This document shows, in pieces, positions 45,729 through 53,901 of a stretch of DNA of 64,000 bases. The notes beneath the pieces are model-generated. The model searched no databases. It saw only the letters and a program-made list of their open reading frames with translations, and had not been told where the DNA came from. Each line of letters opens with the position of its first letter. Within the stretch, counting starts at the first letter, position 1. Location of the stretch: the NCBI GenBank assembly GCA_944321145.1, contig CALUKF010000010.1:1-64000 (forward strand), read 5' to 3'. Source of the DNA: an uncultured Odoribacter sp. Lineage in GTDB: Bacteria; Bacteroidota; Bacteroidia; Bacteroidales; Marinifilaceae. Both the position numbers and the translations under genes were made by a program.

Positions 45729-45778
45729 GAGGGTGTATCAAATTACGATATATTTGATGCACCCTCTTTTTGTTTTTT
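45729..45778 (+). terminator. Terminator-like hairpin repeat, copy 2
   Basis: Stem GAGGGTGTATCAAAT / ATTTGATGCACCCTC (near-perfect) with TTTTTGTTTTTT after it. Direct repeat of 44215-44258. Confidence 0.85.
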
Positions 45779-45830
45779 GAGGTATGGATATTCATTGAGC
45801 AGTCATATTTTGAGAATATCCATTGGGGAT

Positions 45831-46145
45831 TTATTCTTCGAGGAAGAGGGCGTCGCTGTCGTGGAAGCGGGAGAGCTGGCGGCGGAGGCGGTGGACTTCG
45901 CGTTGGAGGTCTTCGATGCGGGCGAGCATGTGGCGGATGGCGTCGATGCCCTCGATGTTGATGGAGAGGTCATAGTAGAGGTGGCAGTAGCGCTCCAGGT
46001 CGCCAAGTTGCGTGTCGGGGAGGCAGGGTTGCCCGTCGATGTCCTGTATCTCAATCAAGCCGCTTTCTTCGAGGAGGTCAAGGAAGTCGCGGTCGGTATG
46101 GCTTTTTTCGCAGTATTCGCTGATGATAATCCAATTCTTTTCCAT
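45831..46145 (-). CDS. cbpM: CbpM-like chaperone modulator
   Basis: 104 residues. A small MerR-like helical protein that binds and inhibits the J domain of CbpA. Opens with a helix-turn-helix-like part (DFLDLLEESGLIEIQDIDGQ) and ends in a coiled coil (RIEDLQREVHRLRRQL). Fifteen bases after the cbpA stop on the same strand, as in the usual cbpA-cbpM operon. Confidence 0.85.
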   Translation of the reverse strand: MEKNWIIISEYCEKSHTDRDFLDLLEESGLIEIQDIDGQPCLPDTQLGDLERYCHLYYDLSINIEGIDAIRHMLARIEDLQREVHRLRRQLSRFHDSDALFLEE

Positions 46146-46160
46146 GGTACGTTGTTTTGG

Positions 46161-47087
46161 TTATGAGTTTTGCAATTCGCGGAACAGTTGTTTTTGCTTT
46201 TCAGTGAGGTGGGTCGGGAGCTTGACTTCGTAGGTGATGAGGAGGTCGCCGAACTTGCCTTCTTCTTTGTAGACGGGGAAGCCTTTGCCTTTGAGGCGCA
46301 CGCGGGTGCCGTTCTGGGTTTCGGGTTTCAGGTGGAGTTTCACCTTGCCGTTGAGGGTGTCGACGGTGATTTCGCCGCCGAGGATGGCGGTGTAGAGGTC
46401 GACGGGCACGGTCATATAGAGGTTGTCGCCTTCACGTTTGTAGACGGGGTCGTCGCCGATGACGAAGGTAATGTAGAGGTCGCCTGCGGGACCGCCGTTG
46501 ATGCCTGCGCCACCTTGCCCGGCGAGGCGGATGGTCTGCCCGTCGGCGATGCCTGCGGGCACGGTGATGCGTATTTTCTTGCCGTTCACATCGAGGATTT
46601 GCTTGTGGGTCTCGGCGGCGTCGCGGAGGGAGAGGTGCAGCTCGGCGTTGTAGTCCTGTCCTTTGAAACCGCGCGCATGTCCGCGTGCGCTTCCGCGGCG
46701 GGAGCCGAAGAGGCTTTCGAAGAAGTCGGAGAATCCGCTGTCGTTGCCGTCGAAGCTGCCGCTGAATCCGCTGCCGTCCGTCGACCAGTAGGCGCCTCCC
46801 GTGCCGCTGAATCCGCCGCCGGATTGCTGGTAGCGTTGTTTTTGTGCTTCGAATTCGTCGGCATGTTTCCAGTTTTCGCCGTAAGCGTCGTATTTTTTGC
46901 GCTTTTCAGGGTCGCTGAGGACTTCGTTGGCTTCGTTTATTTCCTGGAACTTTTGTTTTGCCGTCGGGTCGTTCGGGTTCAAGTCCGGATGGTATTTGCG
47001 GGCTAATTTTTTGAATGCCTTTTTGATTTCGTCTTGGGTGGCGGTTTTGCTCACCCCTAATATTCCATAGTAATCAATGTACGCCAT
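46161..47087 (-). CDS. cbpA: CbpA-type DnaJ co-chaperone
   Basis: 308 residues. J domain 1-68 with the HPD tripeptide at 33-35 ([10 protein letters not shown]), a Gly/Ser-rich linker (about 75-130) and two DnaJ C-terminal substrate domains with [19 protein letters not shown]. It lacks the zinc-finger CxxCxGxG repeats, marking CbpA rather than DnaJ. Stimulates DnaK. Cotranscribed with cbpM. Confidence 0.93.
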   Translation of the reverse strand: MAYIDYYGILGVSKTATQDEIKKAFKKLARKYHPDLNPNDPTAKQKFQEINEANEVLSDPEKRKKYDAYGENWKHADEFEAQKQRYQQSGGGFSGTGGAYWSTDGSGFSGSFDGNDSGFSDFFESLFGSRRGSARGHARGFKGQDYNAELHLSLRDAAETHKQILDVNGKKIRITVPAGIADGQTIRLAGQGGAGINGGPAGDLYITFVIGDDPVYKREGDNLYMTVPVDLYTAILGGEITVDTLNGKVKLHLKPETQNGTRVRLKGKGFPVYKEEGKFGDLLITYEVKLPTHLTEKQKQLFRELQNS

Positions 47088-47178
47088 AGTTCTTTATCCA
47101 AAATGATTTCGTAGTGTAAAGTTACAGCATGGAGGCTTACGGTGTGCTGTAAATATGGCTAAATATTGCTAACGGGGA

Positions 47179-47736
47179 TTAAGCGAGCAGGGTGTGTTCT
47201 ACCAGGATTTTGATGCCGATGCCGATGAGGATGACGCCGCCCAGAAGCTCGACTTTCAGCCCTTTGATTTGCCCGAAGCGACAGCCGCCGAGCACGCCGA
47301 GGAAGGAGAGGGTAAAGGTGGTGAGGGCAATGACGACGGCGGGCATCCAGATGCCGGTCTGGAGGAATGCCATGCTGATGCCGACGGCGAGGGCGTCGAT
47401 GCTCGTGGCGACTCCCAAGGTGAGCAGCATGCGGGTGGAAAAGGAGATGACGGATTTTTCTTCTTTTTGGAACGATTCGTAAATCATTTTTCCGCCGAGG
47501 TATCCCAGGAGGACGAAGGCTATCCAGTGGTCGAACTGGGTGATGTACGCGCTGAAGCGGCTGCCGAGGAGCCAGCCCAGCCAGGTCATGCCGCCCTGGA
47601 ACCCGCCCATGATCGCTGCCATTTTCAGGGAATGCCGCCACGTGAATTTCTGCAGGCATAGCCCGCCGCTGATGCTGACCGCCAGGCTGTCCATGGACAG
47701 TCCGATGGCAATGAGGAGGATGGTGATAAAGCTCAT
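47179..47736 (-). CDS. mntP: MntP manganese exporter
   Basis: 185 residues and six membrane helices, the MntP size. Metal-binding aspartates Asp16 (GLSMDSLAV) and Asp114 (ATSIDALAVG) in the two inverted halves are present. Exports Mn(II). Expressed near NUDIX and cbpA genes without clear coupling; mntP is often under manganese riboswitch control in other phyla, but no yybP-ykoY-like element is seen here. Confidence 0.93.
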   Translation of the reverse strand: MSFITILLIAIGLSMDSLAVSISGGLCLQKFTWRHSLKMAAIMGGFQGGMTWLGWLLGSRFSAYITQFDHWIAFVLLGYLGGKMIYESFQKEEKSVISFSTRMLLTLGVATSIDALAVGISMAFLQTGIWMPAVVIALTTFTLSFLGVLGGCRFGQIKGLKVELLGGVILIGIGIKILVEHTLLA

Positions 47737-47751
47737 AACGTTGTTGTGGGA

Positions 47752-48378
47752 TTATTCAAATAAGGGTTGCCAATTCTCGTTTTGCTGGGCGGCGAAACAC
47801 ATGGCGATTTGTTCGCGGGTGTTTTTTTCTTCCGCCAGCGGGGGCAGTTCGTCCAAGGCGAAATAGCGGCTGCCTATGGTTTCGATGTTGGGCTGGAAAG
47901 TGCCGCCTTTTTCCCGGCAAAGGACGAAGGCTTTGCAGACATTGTAGGCGTATGGCGGGGGATTATGCCGGTTTCTGTCTTGCAGGGCGATGAGACGGAC
48001 AGCTTCTACTTCCAATCCGGCTTCTTCACGGACTTCTTTGACGGTGTTGGAGCGCACGGTTTCCATCACGTCCACCCAGCCGCCGGGCAGCGACCAGGTG
48101 CCGTTGCGCTCTTCGACAAGGAGGATTTTGCCGTCTTTGAAGATGGCGGCGCGGGTGTCAAGTTTTGGTGTCTGGAATCCGGATTCGTTGCAGAACAGCC
48201 CTTTGACCTGTTCTAACGGCATGTCGTTGGCTTGGCTGACGATTTCGGCAGCTATTTCGCGTATGCGTTCAAAACGTTCCCGGTCGAAGTCATCGTGGGT
48301 GTATGTCAATCCTGCTTGCGCGATGAATTGCAGTTCTTTTGCCCATTCTAACCATTGGGGGCTGTTTGTCGGTTTCAT
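47752..48378 (-). CDS. NUDIX hydrolase (ADP-sugar pyrophosphatase-like)
   Basis: 208 residues from ATG 48378 (MKPTNSPQWLEW). An N-terminal helical NUDIX-associated domain (about 1-60) is followed by the catalytic NUDIX box GGWVDVMETVRSNTVKEVRE plus EAG (about 98-120), containing the R-E-x-x-E-E metal site. Substrate probably a nucleoside diphosphate linked to another group, ADP-ribose or similar. A consensus -7 box TACTTTTG lies on the minus strand at 48415-48422. Confidence 0.88.
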   Translation of the reverse strand: MKPTNSPQWLEWAKELQFIAQAGLTYTHDDFDRERFERIREIAAEIVSQANDMPLEQVKGLFCNESGFQTPKLDTRAAIFKDGKILLVEERNGTWSLPGGWVDVMETVRSNTVKEVREEAGLEVEAVRLIALQDRNRHNPPPYAYNVCKAFVLCREKGGTFQPNIETIGSRYFALDELPPLAEEKNTREQIAMCFAAQQNENWQPLFE

Positions 48379-48414
48379 TCGTTTTGAGATTAAAAGATTT
48401 ATTCGTTGCGGTTG

Positions 48415-48776
48415 CAAAAGTACAATTTTGGCGGCAAGCCTCCTAATGGGCAGGGCACATTTTTGAATTTGCGGTTCGGATGCTGATTGTTCGTATTTTT
48501 TACTTTGCAACCGCTGCCTTCAAAGCGTTACAGTTTGTAACGGTTTCATGTTGTATTTGTTGTTGGTGAAATTTGTGGATTGAATGAGGAAGAGAATTAT
48601 TGGATATTGGTGCTATTGATTTTATTGTGGAGGGGGCAACATTTCAGTTGTACGATAGAAACGTACAACTGATAATTCATGGAGGCAGTTGGTTACAATT
48701 TGTAACCGACTGGTTGTTTCGCAAAAATTCCTCACGCCTGCAAGCATTTGCCCGCTCCTTTGCCTATCTTTGTGGC
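48415..48776. other. Intergenic region with three dyads
   Basis: Between the NUDIX gene and the GSCFA gene. Three palindromes: CGTTACA-GTT-TGTAACG (48526-48542), CAGTTGTACG-N7-CGTACAACTG (48645-48671) and GGTTACA-ATT-TGTAACC (48691-48707). The first and third share GTTACA-N3-TGTAAC, likely two sites for one regulator. An ORF frame runs through 48600-48776 but lacks homology and is best treated as noncoding. Confidence 0.6.
48765..48772 (+). promoter_or_regulatory. -7 box directly upstream of the GSCFA ATG
   Basis: TATCTTTG, a consensus -7 box, ends 4 bases before the ATG at 48777. A start site about 6 bases downstream would leave a leaderless or nearly leaderless message. Confidence 0.55.
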
Positions 48777-49745
48777 ATGGAATTGCAGACAATTGTACAG
48801 ATAGGAAAGCCGGGGTTCCGGTTGGATTATGCGACGCGCATATTGATGGCGGGGTCGTGTTTTGTGGAGAACATTGGGGAGCGGATGAAGGGCTTGCAGT
48901 TTGGCGTTGATGTCAATCCTTGCGGCATTGTGTATAACCCGTTGTCCGTGGCGGACACGCTGGATTTGCTGTTGGAGGGACGGGCATTGGCGGAGGCTGA
49001 CCTCTGGCACCGCGGGGGATTGTGGGGGAGTTTCCGCCACCACGGCAGTTTTTCCGCGCCGACGGCGGAGGAATGCTTGCGCAAAATCAACGACAGGCTG
49101 GAGGAATCGGCGCGTTGGCTGGCAGGGACGGACGTGCTGGTCGTCACTTGGGGTACGGCTTGGGTCTATATGCACAAAGGGGATGGACGCCTCGTTTCCA
49201 ACTGCCACAAATTCCCGGCTGCCGATTTCGACCGCCGGCGTTTGGAGGTGAAGGAGATTGTAGAACGCTATGCCGCCCTTTTCCGCCGCCTGCGGGCTTT
49301 GCGTCCGGGGCTGCGCGTGCTCTTCACGGTCAGCCCTATCCGCCATTGGAAGGACGGGGCGCATGGCAATCAGTTGAGTAAAGCGATTCTCCTCTTGGCA
49401 GCCGACCGGCTGGTGCAGGCGTATGATTTTGTGTCCTATTTCCCTTCGTATGAGATTGTCATGGACGAATTGCGCGATTATCGGTTCTATGCCCCGGACA
49501 TGCTGCATATATCGGAGCAGGGGGTGGATTACATTTGGGAGCGTTTCCGAGACCTTTATTTTACGCCTGAGGCGCGGGCTGTGATGCGCGAGGTGGAGAA
49601 ATGCAATAAAATCCTTGCCCACCGTCCGGCTTATCCCGATAGTGAGGAGACCGTCCGCCTGCGGCGTGAGGCTGCCGAAAAGCGGGAGAGGCTTATTCGT
49701 GCGGCACGGGAATCAGCGTGCTGTCGGGCAGGTTCATCAACGTAG
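48777..49745 (+). CDS. GSCFA-domain protein
   Basis: 322 residues from ATG 48777. The family motif near the N-terminus reads LMAGSCFVENIGERM (about 22-36), where GSCF resembles the GDSL/SGNH block and could supply the nucleophilic serine. WGTAWVY and TVSPIRHWKDGAHGNQLSKA are further conserved blocks. The family occurs widely in Bacteroidetes; function is unknown, possibly carbohydrate or lipid esterase. Its end overlaps the convergent SPOR-like gene by 53 bases. Confidence 0.85.
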   Translation: MELQTIVQIGKPGFRLDYATRILMAGSCFVENIGERMKGLQFGVDVNPCGIVYNPLSVADTLDLLLEGRALAEADLWHRGGLWGSFRHHGSFSAPTAEECLRKINDRLEESARWLAGTDVLVVTWGTAWVYMHKGDGRLVSNCHKFPAADFDRRRLEVKEIVERYAALFRRLRALRPGLRVLFTVSPIRHWKDGAHGNQLSKAILLLAADRLVQAYDFVSYFPSYEIVMDELRDYRFYAPDMLHISEQGVDYIWERFRDLYFTPEARAVMREVEKCNKILAHRPAYPDSEETVRLRREAAEKRERLIRAARESACCRAGSST

Positions 49746-50280
49746 AATCCTGCAGAATGTCCTGCATGGGCACCCGTTTCAGTTCCTCCAGCGTGATTTC
49801 GCTCTTGACCGGATAGCTGGCTGGATATTCTTCCCGGATGCGGTGGAGCGTGGGGATGCTCTCCAAACGGGAATGGAAATTGCCTGCCCTGATTTTGAAG
49901 TCGGGGTTGAAGTATTGCAGGTAGGCGGGGATGTCCAGGAACGTCGTTTCAAACTCGTCACGGAATTCCTTCAGTTTTTCCATGTCGCAGCCGTAGGAAT
50001 TGACGGAATAAAGCTGGATGCGGTAGCCCGTGAACGATTTTGTCCGCTTGTTCTGGTGGATGTGCCACCTGATGAGGTTGTTCACCGAGTCGCCTTCGAC
50101 GATGACCACCTCGCCGTTGCCCGTGCCGGGAGTCCCCAAGTCTTCAAAAATGTCGTATTCCGGGATGAGGGCAACGCTGTCCACGAGGAGCGTGTCCACC
50201 ATTGTATAGCCGAGTGTGTCTTGCGTTTGCGCTTGCAAACTCAAAGGAAACAAGAACAATATAACCAATAGTCTGTACAT
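49693..50280 (-). CDS. Exported SPOR-like protein
   Basis: 195 residues with a signal peptide (MYRLLVILFLFPLSLQAQ). The middle shows a SPOR-type fold: GYRIQLYSVNS at about 84-94 and FNPDFKIRAGNFHSRLES at about 123-140, the beginning and end strands of domains that bind denuded septal glycan. A longer N-terminal tail precedes it. Probably periplasmic cell-wall binding. Its last 53 bases overlap the 3' end of the convergent GSCFA gene. Confidence 0.7.
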   Translation of the reverse strand: MYRLLVILFLFPLSLQAQTQDTLGYTMVDTLLVDSVALIPEYDIFEDLGTPGTGNGEVVIVEGDSVNNLIRWHIHQNKRTKSFTGYRIQLYSVNSYGCDMEKLKEFRDEFETTFLDIPAYLQYFNPDFKIRAGNFHSRLESIPTLHRIREEYPASYPVKSEITLEELKRVPMQDILQDSTLMNLPDSTLIPVPHE

Positions 50281-50464
50281 AAGTCAAAAATTTGGACGAA
50301 GGTAAGGATAAGATTTAGAAAATGGAAAATTTGTGGAATGAAAATCGGCGGCAGCCCTTGTTTTTTTCTGCAATCGAGTTAAAAAAGCGTTAATGCGTGG
50401 GATGGGGAAGGCGAATCGCATAAAAAGCAATAATTTTGCTTCACGTTTAAAATTGAATACCATC

Positions 50465-51751
50465 ATGTGTCAGGCAACAGAACAACAAATCATTGAAATA
50501 CTGAAAATGGAAGCTATCCCCGCGCTGGGATGCACCGAACCGGTGGCATGCGCTTTGGCGTGTGCCCGTTGTAAGGAAGAATTGGGCGGCGTTCCCGAGC
50601 AGATTGACGTGTTCGTGAGCGGAAATATTTATAAGAACGGCATGGGTGTGGGCATCCCCGGCACCGGCATGGTCGGGCTGCCGATTGCGGCTGCCCTGGG
50701 GGCTGTGTGCGGAAAGACGGAGTATGGGCTGGAAGTGCTGAAAGAAGTGTCCGTGGGCAATAACCTTGCGGCTGCCAAATCGCTCCTCGAACAAGGGGCT
50801 GTGGGCATCCATCTCAAGGCAGACGCGCCCGACAAGCTCTATGCCGAGGCTGTGTGCCGCAAGGGGAACGACACGGTGAAGACCGTCATCGTGCACGGGC
50901 ATACCAATATCGTCCTCGTGGAGAAGAACGGCAACGTCCTTTGTGATAAGCGCGACAGCCTTGCTGCCGGCAAGGAAGAGGGCGGGCGCGTGGAGTTGAG
51001 CCTTGCCCGCATTTGGGAGTTTATCCATGACGTCGACGTGGCAAAAATCGATTTCCTGCTCCAAGGGGCTGAGATGAACAATGCGATTTCCGCCGAGGGC
51101 GTGCGTGGCGAGTATGGTTTGCAAATCGGGCGCACCCTGACGGAGAACATCAAACGGGGCGTGCTTGCCGATGATTTTCTGAACCGTGCGCTGATTCGTG
51201 CCACGGCAGCTTCCGATGCCCGCATGGACGGCTGCGAGAAGCCTGTGATGACCAACTCCGGGAGCGGCAACCAAGGCATTACGGTTTACCTGCCTGTAGT
51301 CGTGGCTTCCGAGCAGTTCGGCAGTTCGCGCGAGCAGCTCATCCGCGCTTTGGCATTGAGCAATCTGGTAGCAGCCCACATTCATTACTATATGGGGCAC
51401 CTTTCCGCCCTTTGCGGCGTGATGGTTGCCGCTACGGGTTCCGCTTCGGCAATCACTTATCTGATGGGAGGCGATTATGCCCAGATGGTGAATACCATCA
51501 AGACCATGACCTCGAACCTCACCGGCATGATGTGCGACGGGGCTAAGCAAGGCTGCGCCCTGAAGGTATATTCCGGCACTTCTGCTGCCGTGCAGGCATC
51601 CCTGCTCTCCATGGCAGGCATCAAGACCCGCAATGACGGCATCGTTGAGGAAGACATTGAAAAGACTGTCCGTAATATTGGCAAAATCGGTTCTGTCGGC
51701 ATGGAGCAGACCGACCGTACGATTTTGGACATCATGTGCCACAAAAATTGA
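50465..51751 (+). CDS. L-cysteine desulfidase / UPF0597 (YhaM) family protein
   Basis: 428 residues from ATG 50465. Starts MCQATEQQIIEILKMEA then GCTEPVACALA with Cys23; the C-terminal serine-dehydratase-alpha-like part has GSGNQG, MGHLSALCGVMVAATG and MCDGAKQGCALKV. The conserved cysteines would carry a [4Fe-4S] cluster. The enzyme releases sulfide and pyruvate from cysteine, or deaminates serine. Longer frame from 50393 rejected. Followed by a weak G-rich hairpin, then an empty gap. Confidence 0.88.
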   Translation: MCQATEQQIIEILKMEAIPALGCTEPVACALACARCKEELGGVPEQIDVFVSGNIYKNGMGVGIPGTGMVGLPIAAALGAVCGKTEYGLEVLKEVSVGNNLAAAKSLLEQGAVGIHLKADAPDKLYAEAVCRKGNDTVKTVIVHGHTNIVLVEKNGNVLCDKRDSLAAGKEEGGRVELSLARIWEFIHDVDVAKIDFLLQGAEMNNAISAEGVRGEYGLQIGRTLTENIKRGVLADDFLNRALIRATAASDARMDGCEKPVMTNSGSGNQGITVYLPVVVASEQFGSSREQLIRALALSNLVAAHIHYYMGHLSALCGVMVAATGSASAITYLMGGDYAQMVNTIKTMTSNLTGMMCDGAKQGCALKVYSGTSAAVQASLLSMAGIKTRNDGIVEEDIEKTVRNIGKIGSVGMEQTDRTILDIMCHKN

Positions 51752-51853
51752 TGCATTGAAATAACACTAAGGGCAGGGGAGTGCGTTGGTTCGCGCTCCC
51801 TTGTTGCATATTTGTGCAGGTGTTTCTTGTATATTGCTTCCGACTTTCTAGAA

Positions 51854-51925
51854 CCTTTGGAGTACCTTTCCAGTACCTAACTTGTTCCTACGAGCCACCA
51901 AGGTACAAGTAAGGTACTCCAAAGG
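51854..51925. repeat. Long inverted repeat
   Basis: CCTTTGGAGTACCTT (51854-51868) and AAGGTACTCCAAAGG (51911-51925) are exact 15-bp complements; inside, AGTACC / GTACAAG fragments pair imperfectly. GTACCT recurs. May fold both strands; perhaps a terminator-like spacer or remnant of a small mobile element. Confidence 0.65.
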
Positions 51926-51994
51926 AGCCGGAAGGTGGGGAGAGACTCCCCGGCAATCCCTTGGCAAGGGAGGAGGGGAGGGACAGCATTGCTT

Positions 51995-52300
51995 TTATGC
52001 AATGGGCTTCATGATTTCGATTTTTAGCCCGAGGGCTTGGATTATTCGGTAGAACATGCCTGCGCTTGGCGCAAGAGTTCCATTTTCTATGCGCGATATG
52101 TAAGATTTTGTTTTGTGGATGCGTTCTGCAAGTTCGGCTTGTGTGACTTTGGCTTCTTTCCTGGCATCGGACAAAATCTGCCCTGTATAAAAATTGTACG
52201 CCTTTTCTTCTGCTTCAATTCGTTCAGGGGTTCCTTCTTTTCCGAATTTTGCATCTAATACTGCATCATAATCCACTATTTGATGATTGTTTGTCTCCAT
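51995..52300 (-). CDS. XRE-family transcriptional regulator
   Basis: 101 residues. Helix-turn-helix of the XRE type in the C-terminal half (about 45-97; KVTQAELAERIHKTKSYISRIENG). The N-terminal 40 residues resemble HigA-type antitoxins, but no toxin gene is adjacent on either side. A perfect AAAGGAGG Shine-Dalgarno lies 6 bases before the ATG and a -7 box TATATTTG at 52332-52339. Orphan regulator or solitary antitoxin. Confidence 0.8.
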   Translation of the reverse strand: METNNHQIVDYDAVLDAKFGKEGTPERIEAEEKAYNFYTGQILSDARKEAKVTQAELAERIHKTKSYISRIENGTLAPSAGMFYRIIQALGLKIEIMKPIA

Positions 52301-52444
52301 AGTATGCCTCCTTTATTTTTAATGCCTTTTGCAAATATAAGCCTTTTGTTTTGTAATTCTTGTTTGGGGCGGAAATAAATTTGATATACAGTTTTGTATG
52401 GTGTTTGCGAACGGGTTTGCAGATTTTTTTCTAAGTTTGTTCCC

Positions 52445-53110
52445 ATGGAAAATTGGATTGATATACATACGCATTGTCCGGGGCGGGGGATTAGTGTGGC
52501 GGACAGGTGTTTGGGGGAGGTGGTGCAACCGGAGGGAGGGCAGGTGTTTTATTCCCGGGGAATCCATCCGTTGTTTATTGACGACGGGGTGGAGGGGGCT
52601 TTGGAGCAGGTGGAGCGGGAGGCGGCTGCGGGGAAAATTGTGGCGGTGGGAGAGGCGGGGCTGGACAGGAACGGGGAGGCGCCTTTGGAGGTGCAAGCCG
52701 GGATTTTTGAGCGTCAGGTTGGGATTGCTGCCCGTTATGGTTTGCCGCTGGTGGTGCATGTGGTGCGGGCAGTGCCGGAGTTGATTGCCTTGCGGAAGAA
52801 ATATCCTGCATTCGGGAAATGGATTGTCCACGGTTTCAACAGCCGGCGGGAGATTCTGCACGACCTTTTGCGGCATGGTTTTTATATTTCGGTGGGCGCA
52901 AAGGCGCTTGTGGAAGGGACGAATGTTTGCCGTTTGTTGCCGGAAATACCGGATGACCGCCTTTTTCTGGAAACGGACGAAGGCGATGTGCCGATTGAGG
53001 AGGTATATGCTGCCGTTGCTTTGCGGAGGCAGGTGCCGGTGGAGGAATTGCAGCGCATGGTTGCCGTGAATTTTGAGCGATTGTTCTCGACGTTGCGGAT
53101 AAATGTGTAA
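52445..53110 (+). CDS. tatD: TatD-family metal-dependent DNase
   Basis: 221 residues from ATG 52445 (MENWIDIHTHC). TIM-barrel hydrolase with metal ligands in DIHTHC, GEAGLD, VHVVR, HGFNS and FLETDEG. Shorter than typical TatD (about 260), yet all ligand blocks are visible. Acts as 3'-5' exonuclease in DNA repair. Followed within 24 bases by tcdA. -7 box TAAGTTTG at 52432. Confidence 0.9.
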   Translation: MENWIDIHTHCPGRGISVADRCLGEVVQPEGGQVFYSRGIHPLFIDDGVEGALEQVEREAAAGKIVAVGEAGLDRNGEAPLEVQAGIFERQVGIAARYGLPLVVHVVRAVPELIALRKKYPAFGKWIVHGFNSRREILHDLLRHGFYISVGAKALVEGTNVCRLLPEIPDDRLFLETDEGDVPIEEVYAAVALRRQVPVEELQRMVAVNFERLFSTLRINV

Positions 53111-53133
53111 TTTTGCCCGTCTTAAAAATTGGA

Positions 53134-53901
53134 ATGATGAAAGAATGGCTTGACCGTACCCGATTGCTTTTGGGCGAGGAACGTTTGGCGCGCTTGGAAC
53201 GGGCGCATGTCTTGGTGGTAGGATTGGGCGGCGTGGGCGCGTACGCTGCCGAACAACTTTGCCGTGCCGGCATTGGCGAGATGACAGTGGTGGACGGCGA
53301 TGTGGTGGAGGCGACGAATAAGAACCGCCAGCTTTTGGCGTTGGACAGCGATTTGGGCAAGCCGAAAGCCGGAGTGATGGCTGCCCGGTTGCGGGATATT
53401 AATCCGGATGTGCGGCTTCATGTCCTCGATGAGTTTATTCGTGATGACCGAATGATTGACGTGCTCCGGGCTGCCCGTTATGATTATGTGGTGGATGCCA
53501 TTGATACGCTGGCGCCCAAGATTTTCCTGATTTACCACAGCCTGCAATTGGGGTTGCCCGTGGTCAGTTCGATGGGGTCGGGAGGCAAGTTAGACCCTTC
53601 GAAAATCCAAGTTGCTGATATTTCGAAGAGTTATAATTGCAACCTTGCGCGTATGCTCCGCAAGCGGCTGCACAAGTTGGGCGTTTACAAGGGTGTGAAG
53701 GTGGTCTTTTCCTCTGAATTTACAGACCCTGAGGCTGTTGTCCTCTCTGAGAGCCAGAACAAGAAGTCGAATGTGGGCACAATTTCTTATATGCCGCCGC
53801 TTTTCGGTTGTTTTGCCGCTTCGGTGGTCATTCGAGATTTGCTGGACACCCCCGCCTTGCCGGGCTCCGATGCCGTTCCTAATCCCTCAGGCAACCGATA
53901 G
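53134..53901 (+). CDS. tcdA: tRNA threonylcarbamoyladenosine dehydratase
   Basis: 255 residues from ATG 53134. ThiF/MoeB-fold enzyme that closes t6A37 to the cyclic form on tRNAs, using ATP. VVGLGGVGAYAAEQLCRAG is the nucleotide loop, VDGDVVEATNKNRQ follows, and SSMGSGGKLDP sits at the substrate region. Length fits TcdA. 24 bases after tatD; its 3' end overlaps the convergent DUF4143 ATPase gene by 23 bases. Confidence 0.93.
   Translation: MMKEWLDRTRLLLGEERLARLERAHVLVVGLGGVGAYAAEQLCRAGIGEMTVVDGDVVEATNKNRQLLALDSDLGKPKAGVMAARLRDINPDVRLHVLDEFIRDDRMIDVLRAARYDYVVDAIDTLAPKIFLIYHSLQLGLPVVSSMGSGGKLDPSKIQVADISKSYNCNLARMLRKRLHKLGVYKGVKVVFSSEFTDPEAVVLSESQNKKSNVGTISYMPPLFGCFAASVVIRDLLDTPALPGSDAVPNPSGNR

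Noticed and set aside
44215..45778. Terminal inverted repeats of a transposon
   Set aside because: The flanking repeats are direct, self-complementary hairpins with T-tracts and there is no transposase.
48600..48776. N-terminal extension of the GSCFA gene
   Set aside because: The family motif begins right after the ATG at 48777 and the extension contains palindromes, consistent with regulatory DNA.
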